Below are positions 1-8,309 of a stretch of 52,889 nucleotides of DNA, piece after piece. The stretch comes from a virus, in the IMG/VR virus record IMGVR_UViG_3300009082_000023, positions 1 to 52,889 of that record; one strand, written 5' to 3'. Under the pieces are notes generated by a model. It ran no database searches. It worked only from the letters and a program-made list of their open reading frames with translations, and had not been told where the DNA came from. Made by a program: the position numbers and the translations under genes. The stretch's first letter is position 1, and each line of letters starts with the position of its first letter.

Positions 1-123
1 CAAATGCACTTACCGACCTGTATAATAAATCAAGCCTGCGACAACTAAAGAATATTACCGTCAATCTTTGCATATTGTTTTCTATTCTGAATCAACTCCG
101 TTATCCTTAACTGCTCCGAGGTG
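1..123. repeat. Terminal direct repeat, left copy
   Basis: The first 123 bases are identical to the last 123 bases of the window. The glycosyltransferase gene that starts in the right copy (52839) would end inside unique sequence, while the gene at 45-803 ends inside this copy, so joining the ends gives two intact overlapping genes. This is best read as the overlap left by assembling a circular or circularly permuted genome of 52,766 bp, not as a biological terminal repeat. Confidence 0.95.
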
Positions 124-803
124 TTAATAGTACCGTCACAAATAGGATTCAGGTCATTGTAAAGGTACAAAATCTTATCAATAAATCTCACATGACCGTC
201 TGCCATTTCAATCATAGGATACATAAAAGCCAAATCCCATGCTACTTTAAAATACTGCCCGTCGTCGCCTCGCAAATCCTTATCTTCAATCCTATCCCAT
301 AAAGACTTCCGGAAAGTCCTCAGATGAGATGTTACCCAGTACCCGCTCCTGCGATACTCAGCCGGTGTGGTCTGTGCATCTACCAACCACCCCTCCTCAC
401 ATGGAACCCTCATCTTATCAAAAGCCTGACAGGTATTTTTATACTTTCCTGATACCGGAAGAAAAGAGCCGTAAGTCATCCATACGTCATTTGTATAAAG
501 AGAGTCAAGATGTGATAACACTTTATCATCTGCCAGCCGGTCATCACCGTCAACGGTTACAATAATATCCTCACCTATTAACTTAATGCCCCTGACAATG
601 TTTTCCAAAGCACCAAGCCTCTTTCTGTTCGTTATGGCAAATACAGGATATTCCTTAATTACCCCCCACGTGTCGTCTGTTGAACAGTCGTTAATGACCA
701 AAACATCATAGTTCAAATAATCCTGAGATAATATAGACTCTATACACCCCCCGATCCACTTCTCGGAGTTATAGACCGGCACTATAATATTAAACTTGTT
801 CAC
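45..803 (-). CDS. Family 2 glycosyltransferase
   Basis: 252-residue GT-A fold glycosyltransferase that would transfer a sugar from a nucleotide donor to an acceptor in the cytoplasm. The N-terminus has the classic IIVPVYN strand, followed by VINDCSTDDT near residue 37 and the metal-binding DGDD at about 85-88. No membrane segment is seen. The start is GTG at 803, chosen because it sits just before the first beta strand and overlaps the previous gene's end by 14 nt. The gene ends inside the left terminal repeat, overlapping the next glycosyltransferase (52839) once the circle is closed. Donor and acceptor cannot be read from sequence. Confidence 0.85.
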   Translation of the reverse strand: MNKFNIIVPVYNSEKWIGGCIESILSQDYLNYDVLVINDCSTDDTWGVIKEYPVFAITNRKRLGALENIVRGIKLIGEDIIVTVDGDDRLADDKVLSHLDSLYTNDVWMTYGSFLPVSGKYKNTCQAFDKMRVPCEEGWLVDAQTTPAEYRRSGYWVTSHLRTFRKSLWDRIEDKDLRGDDGQYFKVAWDLAFMYPMIEMADGHVRFIDKILYLYNDLNPICDGTINTSEQLRITELIQNRKQYAKIDGNIL

Positions 804-1605
804 TTATTAATTTTCTCCAGTAGCCAAAATCCATCTTATCAAGGTTCCACTTAACCACCGCCATACGTTTGTACTCATTGAACAGAAACATATCCGTAAG
901 CTCCTCCCAGTCATCAATAAACAATATCGGCAAATCGGTATAAAATTGATTATTTATATTGCGGACACAAATAGGGATAGTTTTCATATAAAGACACTCC
1001 CAAACTCGGTGTGTGTCTATTCCGTTACCCTCAGGACAAACAACAAAAGGATGGTTATATATATTATCCAGGTAGTTATCAAAGCCCTGCCCATTAGCAC
1101 CATTATGCGCTGTTACCCACCCTTTGCCCTTCAGTACATCGTATGGCCTCTGCCTCTTTGCAGGGTTTGTCTTAATGTTATGATTGAGATAAAGAAGATT
1201 CTTAAAATCCTTTTTGTGGAGCAGTTTCTTTATCATTTTTTCCTTCTTATCTTTCAGCCAGAAATCATTCTCTATTCCTATCGGTATTGATTTAACTCTC
1301 TCATGCTGAATGTTCACGTTTGTAGTGTACCACATCAGGCAGTTATCCGGTGGCTCAATATCTGCGGGTGTATCAGCATTATGAGTGATAAGGATATATT
1401 TCTTTTTTATATTTTGAAAAGCGTAGTCTGCAAAAAACGTATGAGTGTATATTATATCGCCGTCAACCAACAACCGGCTATCCAAAGTACTTACCATATA
1501 CCGATAGTCATTGTGAGTAAAGTTATTCAGCTCCGTCCCTGGCGGCGGTGCATACTGAAACTTCGCTATCGTACGATACTTATTGCCCTGAATAAAGTCA
1601 TTCAT
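790..1605 (-). CDS. Exostosin-like (GT-B) glycosyltransferase
   Basis: Protein of 271 residues. The C-terminal half holds the motif CPEGNGIDTHRVWE at about 190-203 followed by a hydrophobic KTIPI stretch. This resembles the nucleotide-sugar site of exostosin/GT47-like glycosyltransferases, in which a conserved G-D-T-x-R-x-W-E pattern contacts the donor. The N-terminal half is poorly conserved, as expected for an acceptor domain. ATG at 1605 overlaps the stop of the upstream sugar epimerase gene by 8 nt, indicating translational coupling; a TTG three codons further upstream is possible. It belongs to the sugar gene block; the sugar transferred is unknown. Confidence 0.7.
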   Translation of the reverse strand: MNDFIQGNKYRTIAKFQYAPPPGTELNNFTHNDYRYMVSTLDSRLLVDGDIIYTHTFFADYAFQNIKKKYILITHNADTPADIEPPDNCLMWYTTNVNIQHERVKSIPIGIENDFWLKDKKEKMIKKLLHKKDFKNLLYLNHNIKTNPAKRQRPYDVLKGKGWVTAHNGANGQGFDNYLDNIYNHPFVVCPEGNGIDTHRVWECLYMKTIPICVRNINNQFYTDLPILFIDDWEELTDMFLFNEYKRMAVVKWNLDKMDFGYWRKLISEQV

Positions 1606-2413
1606 ATAAGTCAATTATCTTTTTTATCCCTTCCTCCAAAGACGTCTCAGGCTCCCAGTATCTCAGAATATCAGTCCCCGGCTCTTGCAGGACACTCCGC
1701 TGAACATCGTCTATCTCATCACCCAAAAGAACCGGGCAATCATTAAAATAAGACGCTACAATCCCTGCCACATCTTTAATCTTCACCCACAGAAAACTTG
1801 ATACATCAAACTGCCTGTCTTTTATCTCATCAAACCGCTCCATTATGATATTTATACACCGGCAACAATCATCTACATATAAAAACTGTCTAAGCTCCTC
1901 CCCTGTCGTACACATCTGAATGAAGTTATTTTCTTTCGCCATCTTGATAAAATTAATTATAGCGTACGACTTCTCTCCGTTCCACTTAGCACCATATACA
2001 TTCCAGAATTTAATTACCTTGCCATTTAAAGCATTAGTATATTTCTCCCCGATGCGCTTTAGTGTTCCATAACTGCTGTGGTTCATCCCCGACATCTGAC
2101 TTGAGATGAATATAAACGGGACACTGAATCTGCTCAGACTATCAAAAGTATGATTCATGATCTTTATGTTATTTGAAATGAACCTGTAAGTATCCTGATT
2201 CTTTTTTAAATAAACAGCCCCCCCTACGTCAAAGGCAAGAAAAAATACAAAATCAACCCCTGGTATTATTTCATCCAACACACCGGGAATGCGCAAGTCT
2301 TGCATTGGATTTAAATGGTAATCAAACTCTATCACGTCATTATTCAATTCTCTTAGATAAGACGTTAATCGTGTTCCTATGTGCCCTGCCGAACCTAATA
2401 TAATTATCTTCAT
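1598..2413 (-). CDS. NAD-dependent sugar epimerase/dehydratase (extended SDR)
   Basis: 271-residue short-chain dehydrogenase/reductase of the nucleotide-sugar epimerase type. The N-terminus has the Rossmann signature GSAGHIG at residues 7-13, a central ISSQMS serine strand, and the catalytic YGTLK (YxxxK) about 10 residues later, then GEELRQFLYVDDC, typical of extended SDRs that hold an NDP-sugar. It likely modifies a nucleotide sugar used by neighbouring transferases. It is separate from the CapE/F/G-like trio at 47-50 kb, so the phage may make or modify more than one sugar. Substrate cannot be assigned. Confidence 0.8.
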   Translation of the reverse strand: MKIIILGSAGHIGTRLTSYLRELNNDVIEFDYHLNPMQDLRIPGVLDEIIPGVDFVFFLAFDVGGAVYLKKNQDTYRFISNNIKIMNHTFDSLSRFSVPFIFISSQMSGMNHSSYGTLKRIGEKYTNALNGKVIKFWNVYGAKWNGEKSYAIINFIKMAKENNFIQMCTTGEELRQFLYVDDCCRCINIIMERFDEIKDRQFDVSSFLWVKIKDVAGIVASYFNDCPVLLGDEIDDVQRSVLQEPGTDILRYWEPETSLEEGIKKIIDLYE

Positions 2414-2418
2414 AGTTA

Positions 2419-3195
2419 TTAATGGAATAGATGAATATTGTGCTGGATTACTAACTGATCATAAGGCGAGTTAGGAAAGTCCCCCCTCTCATTAATGCTA
2501 TACTGTGAAGGGTCTCTGTAAATTTCCCTTCCATATTTAGTACACAATAACGAGAACACAGACTGGTCAAAGAGATGGTATTTGAAATCTGGCAAATTAG
2601 GCTGACCGCAAACATTCATGTCATCCGTCACAATACGTGAATCAGTCATATACGTCTGCCATTCTGTTAAGAAAGCCATATTTCCGGGTGTTTTCATCCA
2701 TGAAGATATGGCAGCATTAACGCACCTGGTATGCCAATATAAAGGACTATCTAAACCCATTAAAATAAAAGTATCCCTCTTTGTATAAATAGAATGATAA
2801 TGAAGCCTCTCCGGCGTCTTTGATACTGCAAATATCATGCTCTTGTTCTTGTCTAATTGGGTGATCTCAAATAATGGGTCAAGGTTATTCACAACTCTCA
2901 TCCCCGCATCTATATATAAAACAATATCACCGTCCTCGCATAGCCTCATTGTTTCCAAAATTATGTAAGGCTTCCAAATCCAATAACTAGCCGTCCTTGT
3001 TTTGCGTGTCGCATTGTCATTAATGGGCCTTGACACTATACCCCAGTTTTCAATAAAAAATACAGAGTCTTTAAGATCATCATACGTATATTTCACAAAC
3101 TCATCAACCATACCCGTCTCAATAGATGACCTTTTAAGTATATCAAGATTTTCGTAATATCCTTTAGTACCGTATGATGTCACATATTTTCTCAT
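2419..3195 (-). CDS. Putative GT-A glycosyltransferase-like protein
   Basis: 258 residues. It contains YWIWKPYII followed by a DGDIVLYIDAGMR segment near residue 100. A hydrophobic strand ending in D-x-G is the kind of metal/donor site seen in several poorly characterised GT-A families encoded by viruses and bacterial surface loci. No signal peptide or transmembrane helix is apparent. The ATG at 3195 overlaps the stop of the preceding small gene, and the gene lies between confident sugar genes. Assignment as a transferase is from the motif and context; specificity is unknown. Confidence 0.6.
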   Translation of the reverse strand: MRKYVTSYGTKGYYENLDILKRSSIETGMVDEFVKYTYDDLKDSVFFIENWGIVSRPINDNATRKTRTASYWIWKPYIILETMRLCEDGDIVLYIDAGMRVVNNLDPLFEITQLDKNKSMIFAVSKTPERLHYHSIYTKRDTFILMGLDSPLYWHTRCVNAAISSWMKTPGNMAFLTEWQTYMTDSRIVTDDMNVCGQPNLPDFKYHLFDQSVFSLLCTKYGREIYRDPSQYSINERGDFPNSPYDQLVIQHNIHLFH

Positions 3196-3452
3196 GTATA
3201 GCTTTTAATTTCATCCAGAATATCGGTGCGCCCGTTGGTTGCCGCCTCGTTTATCTTCTTATCTATTGCCGACTTCAATAGACTCCTTTGCTTTGCCAGC
3301 CGTATGTTGTCCCCGCTCAGTTTAACAATCAGGTCTATATCTTCTTTTGACCTCTTTGCTTTATTGTCAAGTTCGGCTGTCTTATCCAGTAATTTAAAGA
3401 GTTTCATGTTTACTGTTATCAGCTTGTCAATTAATTCACTAATTGTTTCCAT
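3192..3452 (-). CDS. Small coiled-coil protein (DUF4254-like)
   Basis: 86 residues, predicted almost entirely helical. It begins TISELIDKLITVN and continues with charged heptads. The opening resembles a family of small proteins (DUF4254-like, start TxxELIDKLTIVN) that I know as common companions of glycosyltransferase genes in phages. The function of that family is not known to me; a chaperone or scaffold for a transferase is conceivable. The stop overlaps the next gene's ATG and two bases separate it from the upstream GT-B-like gene, so it is translated within the sugar operon. Confidence 0.55.
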   Translation of the reverse strand: METISELIDKLITVNMKLFKLLDKTAELDNKAKRSKEDIDLIVKLSGDNIRLAKQRSLLKSAIDKKINEAATNGRTDILDEIKSYT

Positions 3453-3454
3453 AA

Positions 3455-4132
3455 TTAAATTATGTTCCAGTTAAGCCTCAAAATCATCTGATCAAACGGC
3501 GCAGGTCTTACATATCTATGTAGGTTCAAGCTGTTATGTATTATATTCATCAGGTCAACAAATGCAACCAGCCCTGTTGTAAAAATATGTACCTCCTTAG
3601 ATTTCTCAATCAGATAAAGTGTGTCTAATATACTTACATTCTTCAGTTCAACTAAATGAATAATCCTGATGTCGGGGATATATCTTCTGTCAATCATAAA
3701 ACCCCTGGCAGGATCATCATGCAGAAAAACATATTCTTCATCGTCTTTTAACCCTAAATCATAAAATATATCCTTTTCTTTTTTCAGGTCACGTTCAAAG
3801 TAGAAATTGTCCCACATCAGATTTAAGGGTAGATTCATCCGGTCATAAAAGAACCTGACAAATGATATAGTAGGGTCTTCTTTGATAACATCAGCATATT
3901 CCTGCCATCCGAGATACAGAACGTCTTTGTATGTTTTGGGATCATCAGTATTGATTTGAACATTTTTTATACTGCTATAAAGCCTTCTTATATTCTCAAT
4001 ATGAAGATCGGAACAATGCTTCATGACGAAAAGTATTATATTATCATATCTTTTAGATAGCTCCTTAATCAAGCCATAACAGATAACATAATCTCCGAAA
4101 CCGTAATGAGTACAAATAAAAAGATCATTCAT
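3455..4132 (-). CDS. Putative GT-B (GT9-like) glycosyltransferase
   Basis: 225 residues. The N-terminus reads FICTHYGFGDYVICYGLIKEL, in which the G-x-GD-x(4)-G-L pattern matches the first loop of GT9/heptosyltransferase-like GT-B enzymes. A later segment, VFLHDDPARGFMIDRRYI, is followed by IHIFTTGLVAFVDLM-like sequence in the place where a second Rossmann domain would bind the donor. It is shorter than a typical GT9 enzyme, so it may be a reduced viral form. The four-base overlap with the upstream glycosyltransferase gene indicates coupling. Confidence 0.55.
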   Translation of the reverse strand: MNDLFICTHYGFGDYVICYGLIKELSKRYDNIILFVMKHCSDLHIENIRRLYSSIKNVQINTDDPKTYKDVLYLGWQEYADVIKEDPTISFVRFFYDRMNLPLNLMWDNFYFERDLKKEKDIFYDLGLKDDEEYVFLHDDPARGFMIDRRYIPDIRIIHLVELKNVSILDTLYLIEKSKEVHIFTTGLVAFVDLMNIIHNSLNLHRYVRPAPFDQMILRLNWNII

Positions 4133-4875
4133 AAATCTTCCGTATAAATATGTTCTGCCCTAAACTCTTTTTTATGCCTCAATTCTTTAAAAAGTGCCGC
4201 ATTCCTATTGTACTTGTTCTCATTAAACTCAAAGGCCTTATTGTCGTAATGGTACTGATGAAATACAAATGGCGAGTCAATGATACGAACATCCAATCCC
4301 AAACAGCGTACCTGATGAATGAAATAGTTATCTTCATAACCAAGCCCCTCAGAAAACCTCTCATCAAAGCCGTTAATCTTTTTAAGATTGTCCATAGTTA
4401 TAGCACAACAAAAATGAAGTGCTTCGGGCCGGTAAATAGAATGATTGTACCATGCACTGTCGCCATTGCTGACAGCTATCCGATTATTAAGACTTCTTAA
4501 ATCTACGTCCTGCCCTTTCCCTAGAGAGTAACAAGCAAATGAAAGATAATTATTTTGACTCAGATGCCTCTTTACATATCCTACTATGTCGCCACTATGA
4601 TAACACTCTGCATTCTGAATTATTACACTCGTAGCACCACCTTTTAATGCCTGAATAAATCCGAAGTTAAACACGGGGGCGGGGGCAAACCATTTCTTTT
4701 CGTTCAATCGTAGAATAGTTATCTCAAAAGGATAAGATTGGAGATTCAGCTCTTCAGGTGAATTGTCGTCAACTATAACAACATTAAAATCCGCCGGGTC
4801 ATACTGAAGAAAAGAATCTAGTGTTTTAAGCAGTTGTGAGAGGCGGTTATAATATGTGGCCACAATAGTTATCAT
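4129..4875 (-). CDS. Family 2 glycosyltransferase with galactosyltransferase-like C-terminus
   Basis: 248 residues from ATG 4875; a TTG at 4884 would add three. The protein opens ITIVATYYNR, continues with VVIVDDNSPEE, and has a C-terminal INGFDERFSEGLGYEDNYF segment, the NGFDE...GWG/EDxxF pattern of polypeptide-GalNAc- or beta-galactosyltransferase-like C-terminal domains. The expected DXD position reads IIQNAECYH, so the metal site is atypical (QNAE). It is the first gene of the roughly 10-kb sugar block in transcription order and follows the zinc-ribbon gene by about 45 nt. Confidence 0.75.
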   Translation of the reverse strand: MITIVATYYNRLSQLLKTLDSFLQYDPADFNVVIVDDNSPEELNLQSYPFEITILRLNEKKWFAPAPVFNFGFIQALKGGATSVIIQNAECYHSGDIVGYVKRHLSQNNYLSFACYSLGKGQDVDLRSLNNRIAVSNGDSAWYNHSIYRPEALHFCCAITMDNLKKINGFDERFSEGLGYEDNYFIHQVRCLGLDVRIIDSPFVFHQYHYDNKAFEFNENKYNRNAALFKELRHKKEFRAEHIYTEDL

Positions 4876-4920
4876 CCAACGCAATATAAATTAATTAGCT
4901 TTATATTCCTAAATTATTTA

Positions 4921-5232
4921 TTAACAGTAACAACTCGGGCAAATCTTCATTCCTTTGACTGATGACTGGAATGGCTGATTGCAGTGATCACATTTGCACT
5001 GGTACATCTTTGGTTCATCCGTAGGCTGTGGCTGATTCTCTGCAACTATCTTCTTCAAACAGTCAATACAAAACGAATGACAATATGTTTCTTTGTCGCA
5101 GTTGTCACATATTGAGGGCTTGTCCTCTTGCAGGGATTCAAGCTCAGTGGCAATAGATTCAATATGAACATTAAGTACCTTGTACCAATAAAGATGCTTT
5201 TTCAGCACTTCAACAATCTGTTCTTTTTTCAT
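4921..5232 (-). CDS. Small zinc-ribbon protein
   Basis: 103 residues with two cysteine clusters: CDNCDKETYCHSFCIDC in the middle and CKCDHC...CPSCYC at the C-terminus. The second matches a zinc ribbon; the first could bind a second zinc. The N-terminal third is helical. No function is assignable; such proteins often bind nucleic acid or another protein. The leader TTAAATAACCAGAC before its ATG is identical to that of the next gene upstream. Confidence 0.7.
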   Translation of the reverse strand: MKKEQIVEVLKKHLYWYKVLNVHIESIATELESLQEDKPSICDNCDKETYCHSFCIDCLKKIVAENQPQPTDEPKMYQCKCDHCNQPFQSSVKGMKICPSCYC

Positions 5233-5238
5233 GTCTGG

Positions 5239-5517
5239 TTATTTAATGTCAATTCCTGTGAGTCCTATTGATTCCAGTAATTCTTTCCCTGTTTTGAACT
5301 CTTCTCCTTTTGGGGTGTTCTCAAAATAATAAAAGGTTTCAGCCTTGCCAAAATTACCGTAAGTTCCTTTTCGCTTCTTTGTCTTGGTCTCACTGTAAAA
5401 CTCACGTCCATTGATAAGATTACCCGGTGCAATGATTGTATGTTTGCGCTTCATTAGGTGCGCCGTATCAAATGCCATGTGCATTATCATTTCAGATTTT
5501 ATATTAACTTCTTTCAT
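5239..5517 (-). CDS. Hypothetical protein
   Basis: 92 residues, basic in the middle (ETKTKKRKGTYGNF), with a C-terminal helix ELLESIGLTGIDIK. I do not recognise the family. It lies between small early genes and shares the leader TTAAATAACCAGACATGAAA with the downstream zinc-ribbon gene. Its own TAA stop is inside the copy of that leader belonging to the next gene, which tightly couples the two. Confidence 0.6.
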   Translation of the reverse strand: MKEVNIKSEMIMHMAFDTAHLMKRKHTIIAPGNLINGREFYSETKTKKRKGTYGNFGKAETFYYFENTPKGEEFKTGKELLESIGLTGIDIK

Positions 5518-5544
5518 GTCTGGTTATTTAAACTTTTGCGGGGG

Positions 5545-5745
5545 TTAATAATTCCAATTTACATTACCTGCGAAATCAATGGGTTCAATGGGTTCGTCAG
5601 AATATATGTAATAGTAACACTCTGTATAACTGCCCTGAAATTGTAATGTTCCTTTCTCATCAACAACCTTATATTGTGTTACTACCGTTCCCTGCCCGTC
5701 ATAAACAGGCTCAATTCTTAATTTTCCGTCACTAGTTACACTCAT
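5545..5745 (-). CDS. Hypothetical protein
   Basis: 66 residues, beta-rich and acidic (VSSD-like start, then QFQGSYTECYYYIYSDEP). I do not recognise it. The size, the start codon and the short spacing to neighbours (about 27 bases on each side) fit the run of small early phage genes. Confidence 0.55.
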   Translation of the reverse strand: MSVTSDGKLRIEPVYDGQGTVVTQYKVVDEKGTLQFQGSYTECYYYIYSDEPIEPIDFAGNVNWNY

Positions 5746-5771
5746 CTTATCTCTGTATTAAGTTTTACTAT

Positions 5772-6248
5772 TTACTTTTGCGGGTTAATTGCCCTCTCCT
5801 CCCTTGCACTGTCATCATTCAATAAGTCGTGCATGGTTGCTGATTTGCGGGAATTAAGGTATTCGTCAACCGCATCCGGTATTTCATCATCAAGCATTGT
5901 TTCTGTATTTACAGTCGTTGCAAACCTTATCAGTTCATCCCTCAATGTCACCCCCTCTGCTTTGTCAGGAGTTACTGATTGGAGAGTGGCAATTTCAGAT
6001 AGCAATAAATTAACTGAAGGGATGTTAAAAAACTCTTGTGATTTGGAAAGAGCAACTAATCTTCTGTATTCATTTATCAAACATTTCATCTTCTCAATGA
6101 TTAAATCCTTATTGCCCTGAGATTGAGAGGCAAAATCTTTCATCAATATAACCGCATGAATAGGAGTAATGTGATCACCTAATTCAGTTGCCTCTTCAGC
6201 CGTCATGCCTCCATTACGTTCTGCATAAAACTCGTCTGCTGTTTTCAT
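5772..6248 (-). CDS. Hypothetical protein, early region
   Basis: 158 residues from ATG 6248 (MKTADEFYAERNGGMTAEEA). I prefer this start over the longer reading from 6335 because a separate 44-residue gene ends with TAA just one base upstream of it. The protein is acidic and mostly helical, with no membrane segment or recognisable domain. The opening MKTADEFYAE is a pattern I associate with unknown Bacteroidota phage proteins. Function not assignable. Confidence 0.7.
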   Translation of the reverse strand: MKTADEFYAERNGGMTAEEATELGDHITPIHAVILMKDFASQSQGNKDLIIEKMKCLINEYRRLVALSKSQEFFNIPSVNLLLSEIATLQSVTPDKAEGVTLRDELIRFATTVNTETMLDDEIPDAVDEYLNSRKSATMHDLLNDDSAREERAINPQK

Positions 6249-6249
6249 A

Positions 6250-6384
6250 TTATTGGTTTTTAGGTTTACGTTCAAATTCAAATGCTTTATTGAATATCTG
6301 AATCCTGCTAAATCCGTTATAATAGTAGAAATCAAATATCTTCTTTATCCTGAAGTGAAAGTAATGTCCGCTTATAGTTTTCAT
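6250..6384 (-). CDS. Small basic hypothetical protein
   Basis: 44 residues (MKTISGHYFHFRIKKIFDFY, ending FERKPKNQ), below common ORF length cut-offs. Evidence for a real gene: its ATG overlaps the TGA of the upstream gene in the sequence ATGA, and its TAA lies one base before the ATG of the downstream gene. It is rich in aromatic and basic residues. Function unknown. Confidence 0.5.
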   Translation of the reverse strand: MKTISGHYFHFRIKKIFDFYYYNGFSRIQIFNKAFEFERKPKNQ

Positions 6385-6590
6385 TTGTCTTTACGTTCAA
6401 ACTTAGTTATCCGTTCCCTCATTACCGGGAACGCTTTGCCCTCATCCCTGAGCCAAATCTTATCATCTTCAACCCTAGTAACTTCATACAACCCGCTGAT
6501 GAAATGATGTGACCATTCGTTATGGCTCTCTTTGCCGTTACCGGTAGTAGCTTCAAAGTACCCAAACTCATTCAACTGTATATCTATCAT
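6381..6590 (-). CDS. Hypothetical protein
   Basis: 69 residues, predicted beta-rich (GLYEVTRVEDDKIWLRDEGKAF). It resembles an SH3-like small barrel in hydrophobic pattern, but I do not recognise the family. It is coupled through ATGA to the next small gene. Confidence 0.55.
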   Translation of the reverse strand: MIDIQLNEFGYFEATTGNGKESHNEWSHHFISGLYEVTRVEDDKIWLRDEGKAFPVMRERITKFERKDK

Positions 6591-6640
6591 CTATTCTTTA
6601 ATTGACAGAATTTCTATCCCTGTTTGTTTGCCGGCAAAAT

Positions 6641-7354
6641 TTAGATTCTAATCTTATTCTTTGAAAGTGAATGATTATAAACTTCCTCAATCATAGAAAT
6701 ATATTGTTTTGTGGTATGACATTTTACAAAGGCTCTCGGATTGCCGGAAATTTTCTCAATTAATATCTCTTGCTTATAGTTTTCTGTATTCATTGTTTTA
6801 CTAATAGCCAGAGGGAATCGGCTATCCCAAACAAACGTATATTGAAATTGCTTGTTCAATAAAGTGCATATTTCACAAACAGCAATAGCATGATTAATAT
6901 TTAATACATCTAAATATCCCTCTTTAAGTTGTGGCAAATCTCTCCGGCCTTCACTATTACTAAGGGTCAATAATGCACTTATTGACATGTCAGGATATTT
7001 ATTTATAAGATGACTTAATTGCATAAACTGATTAACTTTTTCAATAGTGTAAAAATTAATATAATCCATTGCCGTCCAGTTTTTCTGATAACTATTAAGC
7101 CGTGAAATATCTTTCCGGTCAACCGATGCAATTATATAATATATTTCAGTATTCAGATATTTTGCTGCCGATAACCTATGCTGTCCATCTATAACAAACA
7201 TATCTTTATTTACAAGTATCGGATTAACTGATAATAAATTTTTAGCTTCAATGGCATGTATTAATTTATTTACATGTTTCTGATCTACCTCCCGGTTTGA
7301 TGCAACCTCTTTGAATATTGCAAAATCTTTGGTTTTTTTAATTTCTACTTCCAT
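6641..7354 (-). CDS. ParB-like domain protein
   Basis: 237 residues. The N-terminal 100 residues carry a ParB/sulfiredoxin-like fold: NREVDQKHVNKL helix, NPILVNKDMFVIDGQHRLSAAK with the DGQHR motif, which in ParB proteins binds nucleotide. The rest is helical and lacks an obvious helix-turn-helix. No ParA partner is present, so this is more likely a phage DNA-binding or nucleotide-dependent regulatory protein than a partition system. There is no clear ribosome-binding purine tract, as is usual in Bacteroidota. Confidence 0.7.
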   Translation of the reverse strand: MEVEIKKTKDFAIFKEVASNREVDQKHVNKLIHAIEAKNLLSVNPILVNKDMFVIDGQHRLSAAKYLNTEIYYIIASVDRKDISRLNSYQKNWTAMDYINFYTIEKVNQFMQLSHLINKYPDMSISALLTLSNSEGRRDLPQLKEGYLDVLNINHAIAVCEICTLLNKQFQYTFVWDSRFPLAISKTMNTENYKQEILIEKISGNPRAFVKCHTTKQYISMIEEVYNHSLSKNKIRI

Positions 7355-7375
7355 GGTTTATATCTTTAATTGTAA

Positions 7376-7555
7376 TCATTCCCCGAAAAAGAAAAGAAAG
7401 AAAACGGCAAAAGAAAGAAAAGAAAAAGAAGTCCCCAAAGAAAAATATCTTTTGCCTATACTGGCAATTGCCTGATCCAAGCAACGCCGTTTTGCAAGGT
7501 TTGTCTTATTTGACCTTACAAACTTAATATCGTAAATCTTAAAATATAGTAGCAT
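7376..7555 (-). CDS. Small predicted membrane protein
   Basis: 59 residues (below common cut-offs) filling what would otherwise be an empty 235-base gap. The N-terminal 40 residues are basic (LAKRRCLDQA) and the C-terminus is one hydrophobic segment, FSFLSFAVFFLFFFGE, fitting a tail-anchored single-pass protein. A purine tract AAAAGAGG sits 6 bases upstream of the ATG, a good ribosome-binding site. The DNA for the C-terminal segment is a pyrimidine-rich run (7380-7435), so a chance ORF cannot be excluded. Confidence 0.45.
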   Translation of the reverse strand: MLLYFKIYDIKFVRSNKTNLAKRRCLDQAIASIGKRYFSLGTSFSFLSFAVFFLFFFGE

Positions 7556-7589
7556 AAATACCTCTTTTGAATAAGTATAAATACTTATT

Positions 7590-7856
7590 TTAAAATGGCC
7601 TATTCAACTCAAATAAATGAAATACCAGCCCGCCGTTAAGCATTTGAAATGTTCCGATATATGATTCTGAATGAGTTATTGTCATTCCTGTACCATATAA
7701 ATAGAATCTTCTTTCTACCATTTCTTCATCAGGATTAACTAACGCCCAGATATAAGGTTCTGATTTTTGCATTTGTACGGTTAATACCTTTGCACTCATT
7801 GGCATTTTAATGACTATCTCATCATTAACAGGAATCGGATATTTATATATTTTCAT
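7590..7856 (-). CDS. Small conserved phage protein (DUF7352-like)
   Basis: 88 residues with the pattern KIYKYPI...IKMPMSAKVLTVQMQ...PYIWALVNP...GTGM...YIGTFQ...LVFHLFE. I recognise this as a small, widespread phage family of unknown role (DUF7352-like). It is predicted all-beta with no membrane segment. It lies in the early region next to a lytic transglycosylase-like gene. Confidence 0.65.
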   Translation of the reverse strand: MKIYKYPIPVNDEIVIKMPMSAKVLTVQMQKSEPYIWALVNPDEEMVERRFYLYGTGMTITHSESYIGTFQMLNGGLVFHLFELNRPF

Positions 7857-7874
7857 ATTGGTTAATTTTGTGGT

Positions 7875-8309
7875 TTATAAATCTCTCATCACTTTTTGAT
7901 AATAATCGCACCACGTCATCCCGTCATGCTGTTTTCCCGTCCCGAACCACAACCTTATAGCCTTGTCAGGATAGTACTTAGGATTCTTAGCCCCCTGAAT
8001 AATGTACCAAATTTCTACACTCTTTGCCGGGTCATAGGCATCATTCCACGTGTACCGGGTATCGCTGTATTTATTTACCTCATTGATCATCACGGGTAAT
8101 ATTTGCAAAATGCCCCGTGCTTTAGTGTACGGATTAACAGCATCAGCATTATAGTTGCTTTCAAAGCGTATAATCGCCCTAAGAAACGGGTCTGATACGT
8201 TGTAGATATATAGTACCTCTCCCGCCGGTACGTCTGCCCTGCCATTGTCCGGGGCTGTCAGGGTTAGGTTTATCAGTATCAAAAAAATTGTTATCAACAT
8301 CTTTTTCAT
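7875..8309 (-). CDS. Lytic transglycosylase-like protein with signal peptide
   Basis: 144 residues from ATG 8309; a GTG two codons upstream is possible. Residues 1-19 are a lysine-then-hydrophobic signal sequence, so the protein is exported. The following domain has the goose-lysozyme/SLT core: IIRFESNYNADAVNP with catalytic Glu near residue 50, then KARGILQILP. Enzymes of this type cleave the glycan backbone of peptidoglycan. It is smaller than host transglycosylases. It lies in the early/middle region and not in the lysis module, so a role in local wall remodelling or superinfection is as likely as lysis. Confidence 0.75.
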   Translation of the reverse strand: MKKMLITIFLILINLTLTAPDNGRADVPAGEVLYIYNVSDPFLRAIIRFESNYNADAVNPYTKARGILQILPVMINEVNKYSDTRYTWNDAYDPAKSVEIWYIIQGAKNPKYYPDKAIRLWFGTGKQHDGMTWCDYYQKVMRDL

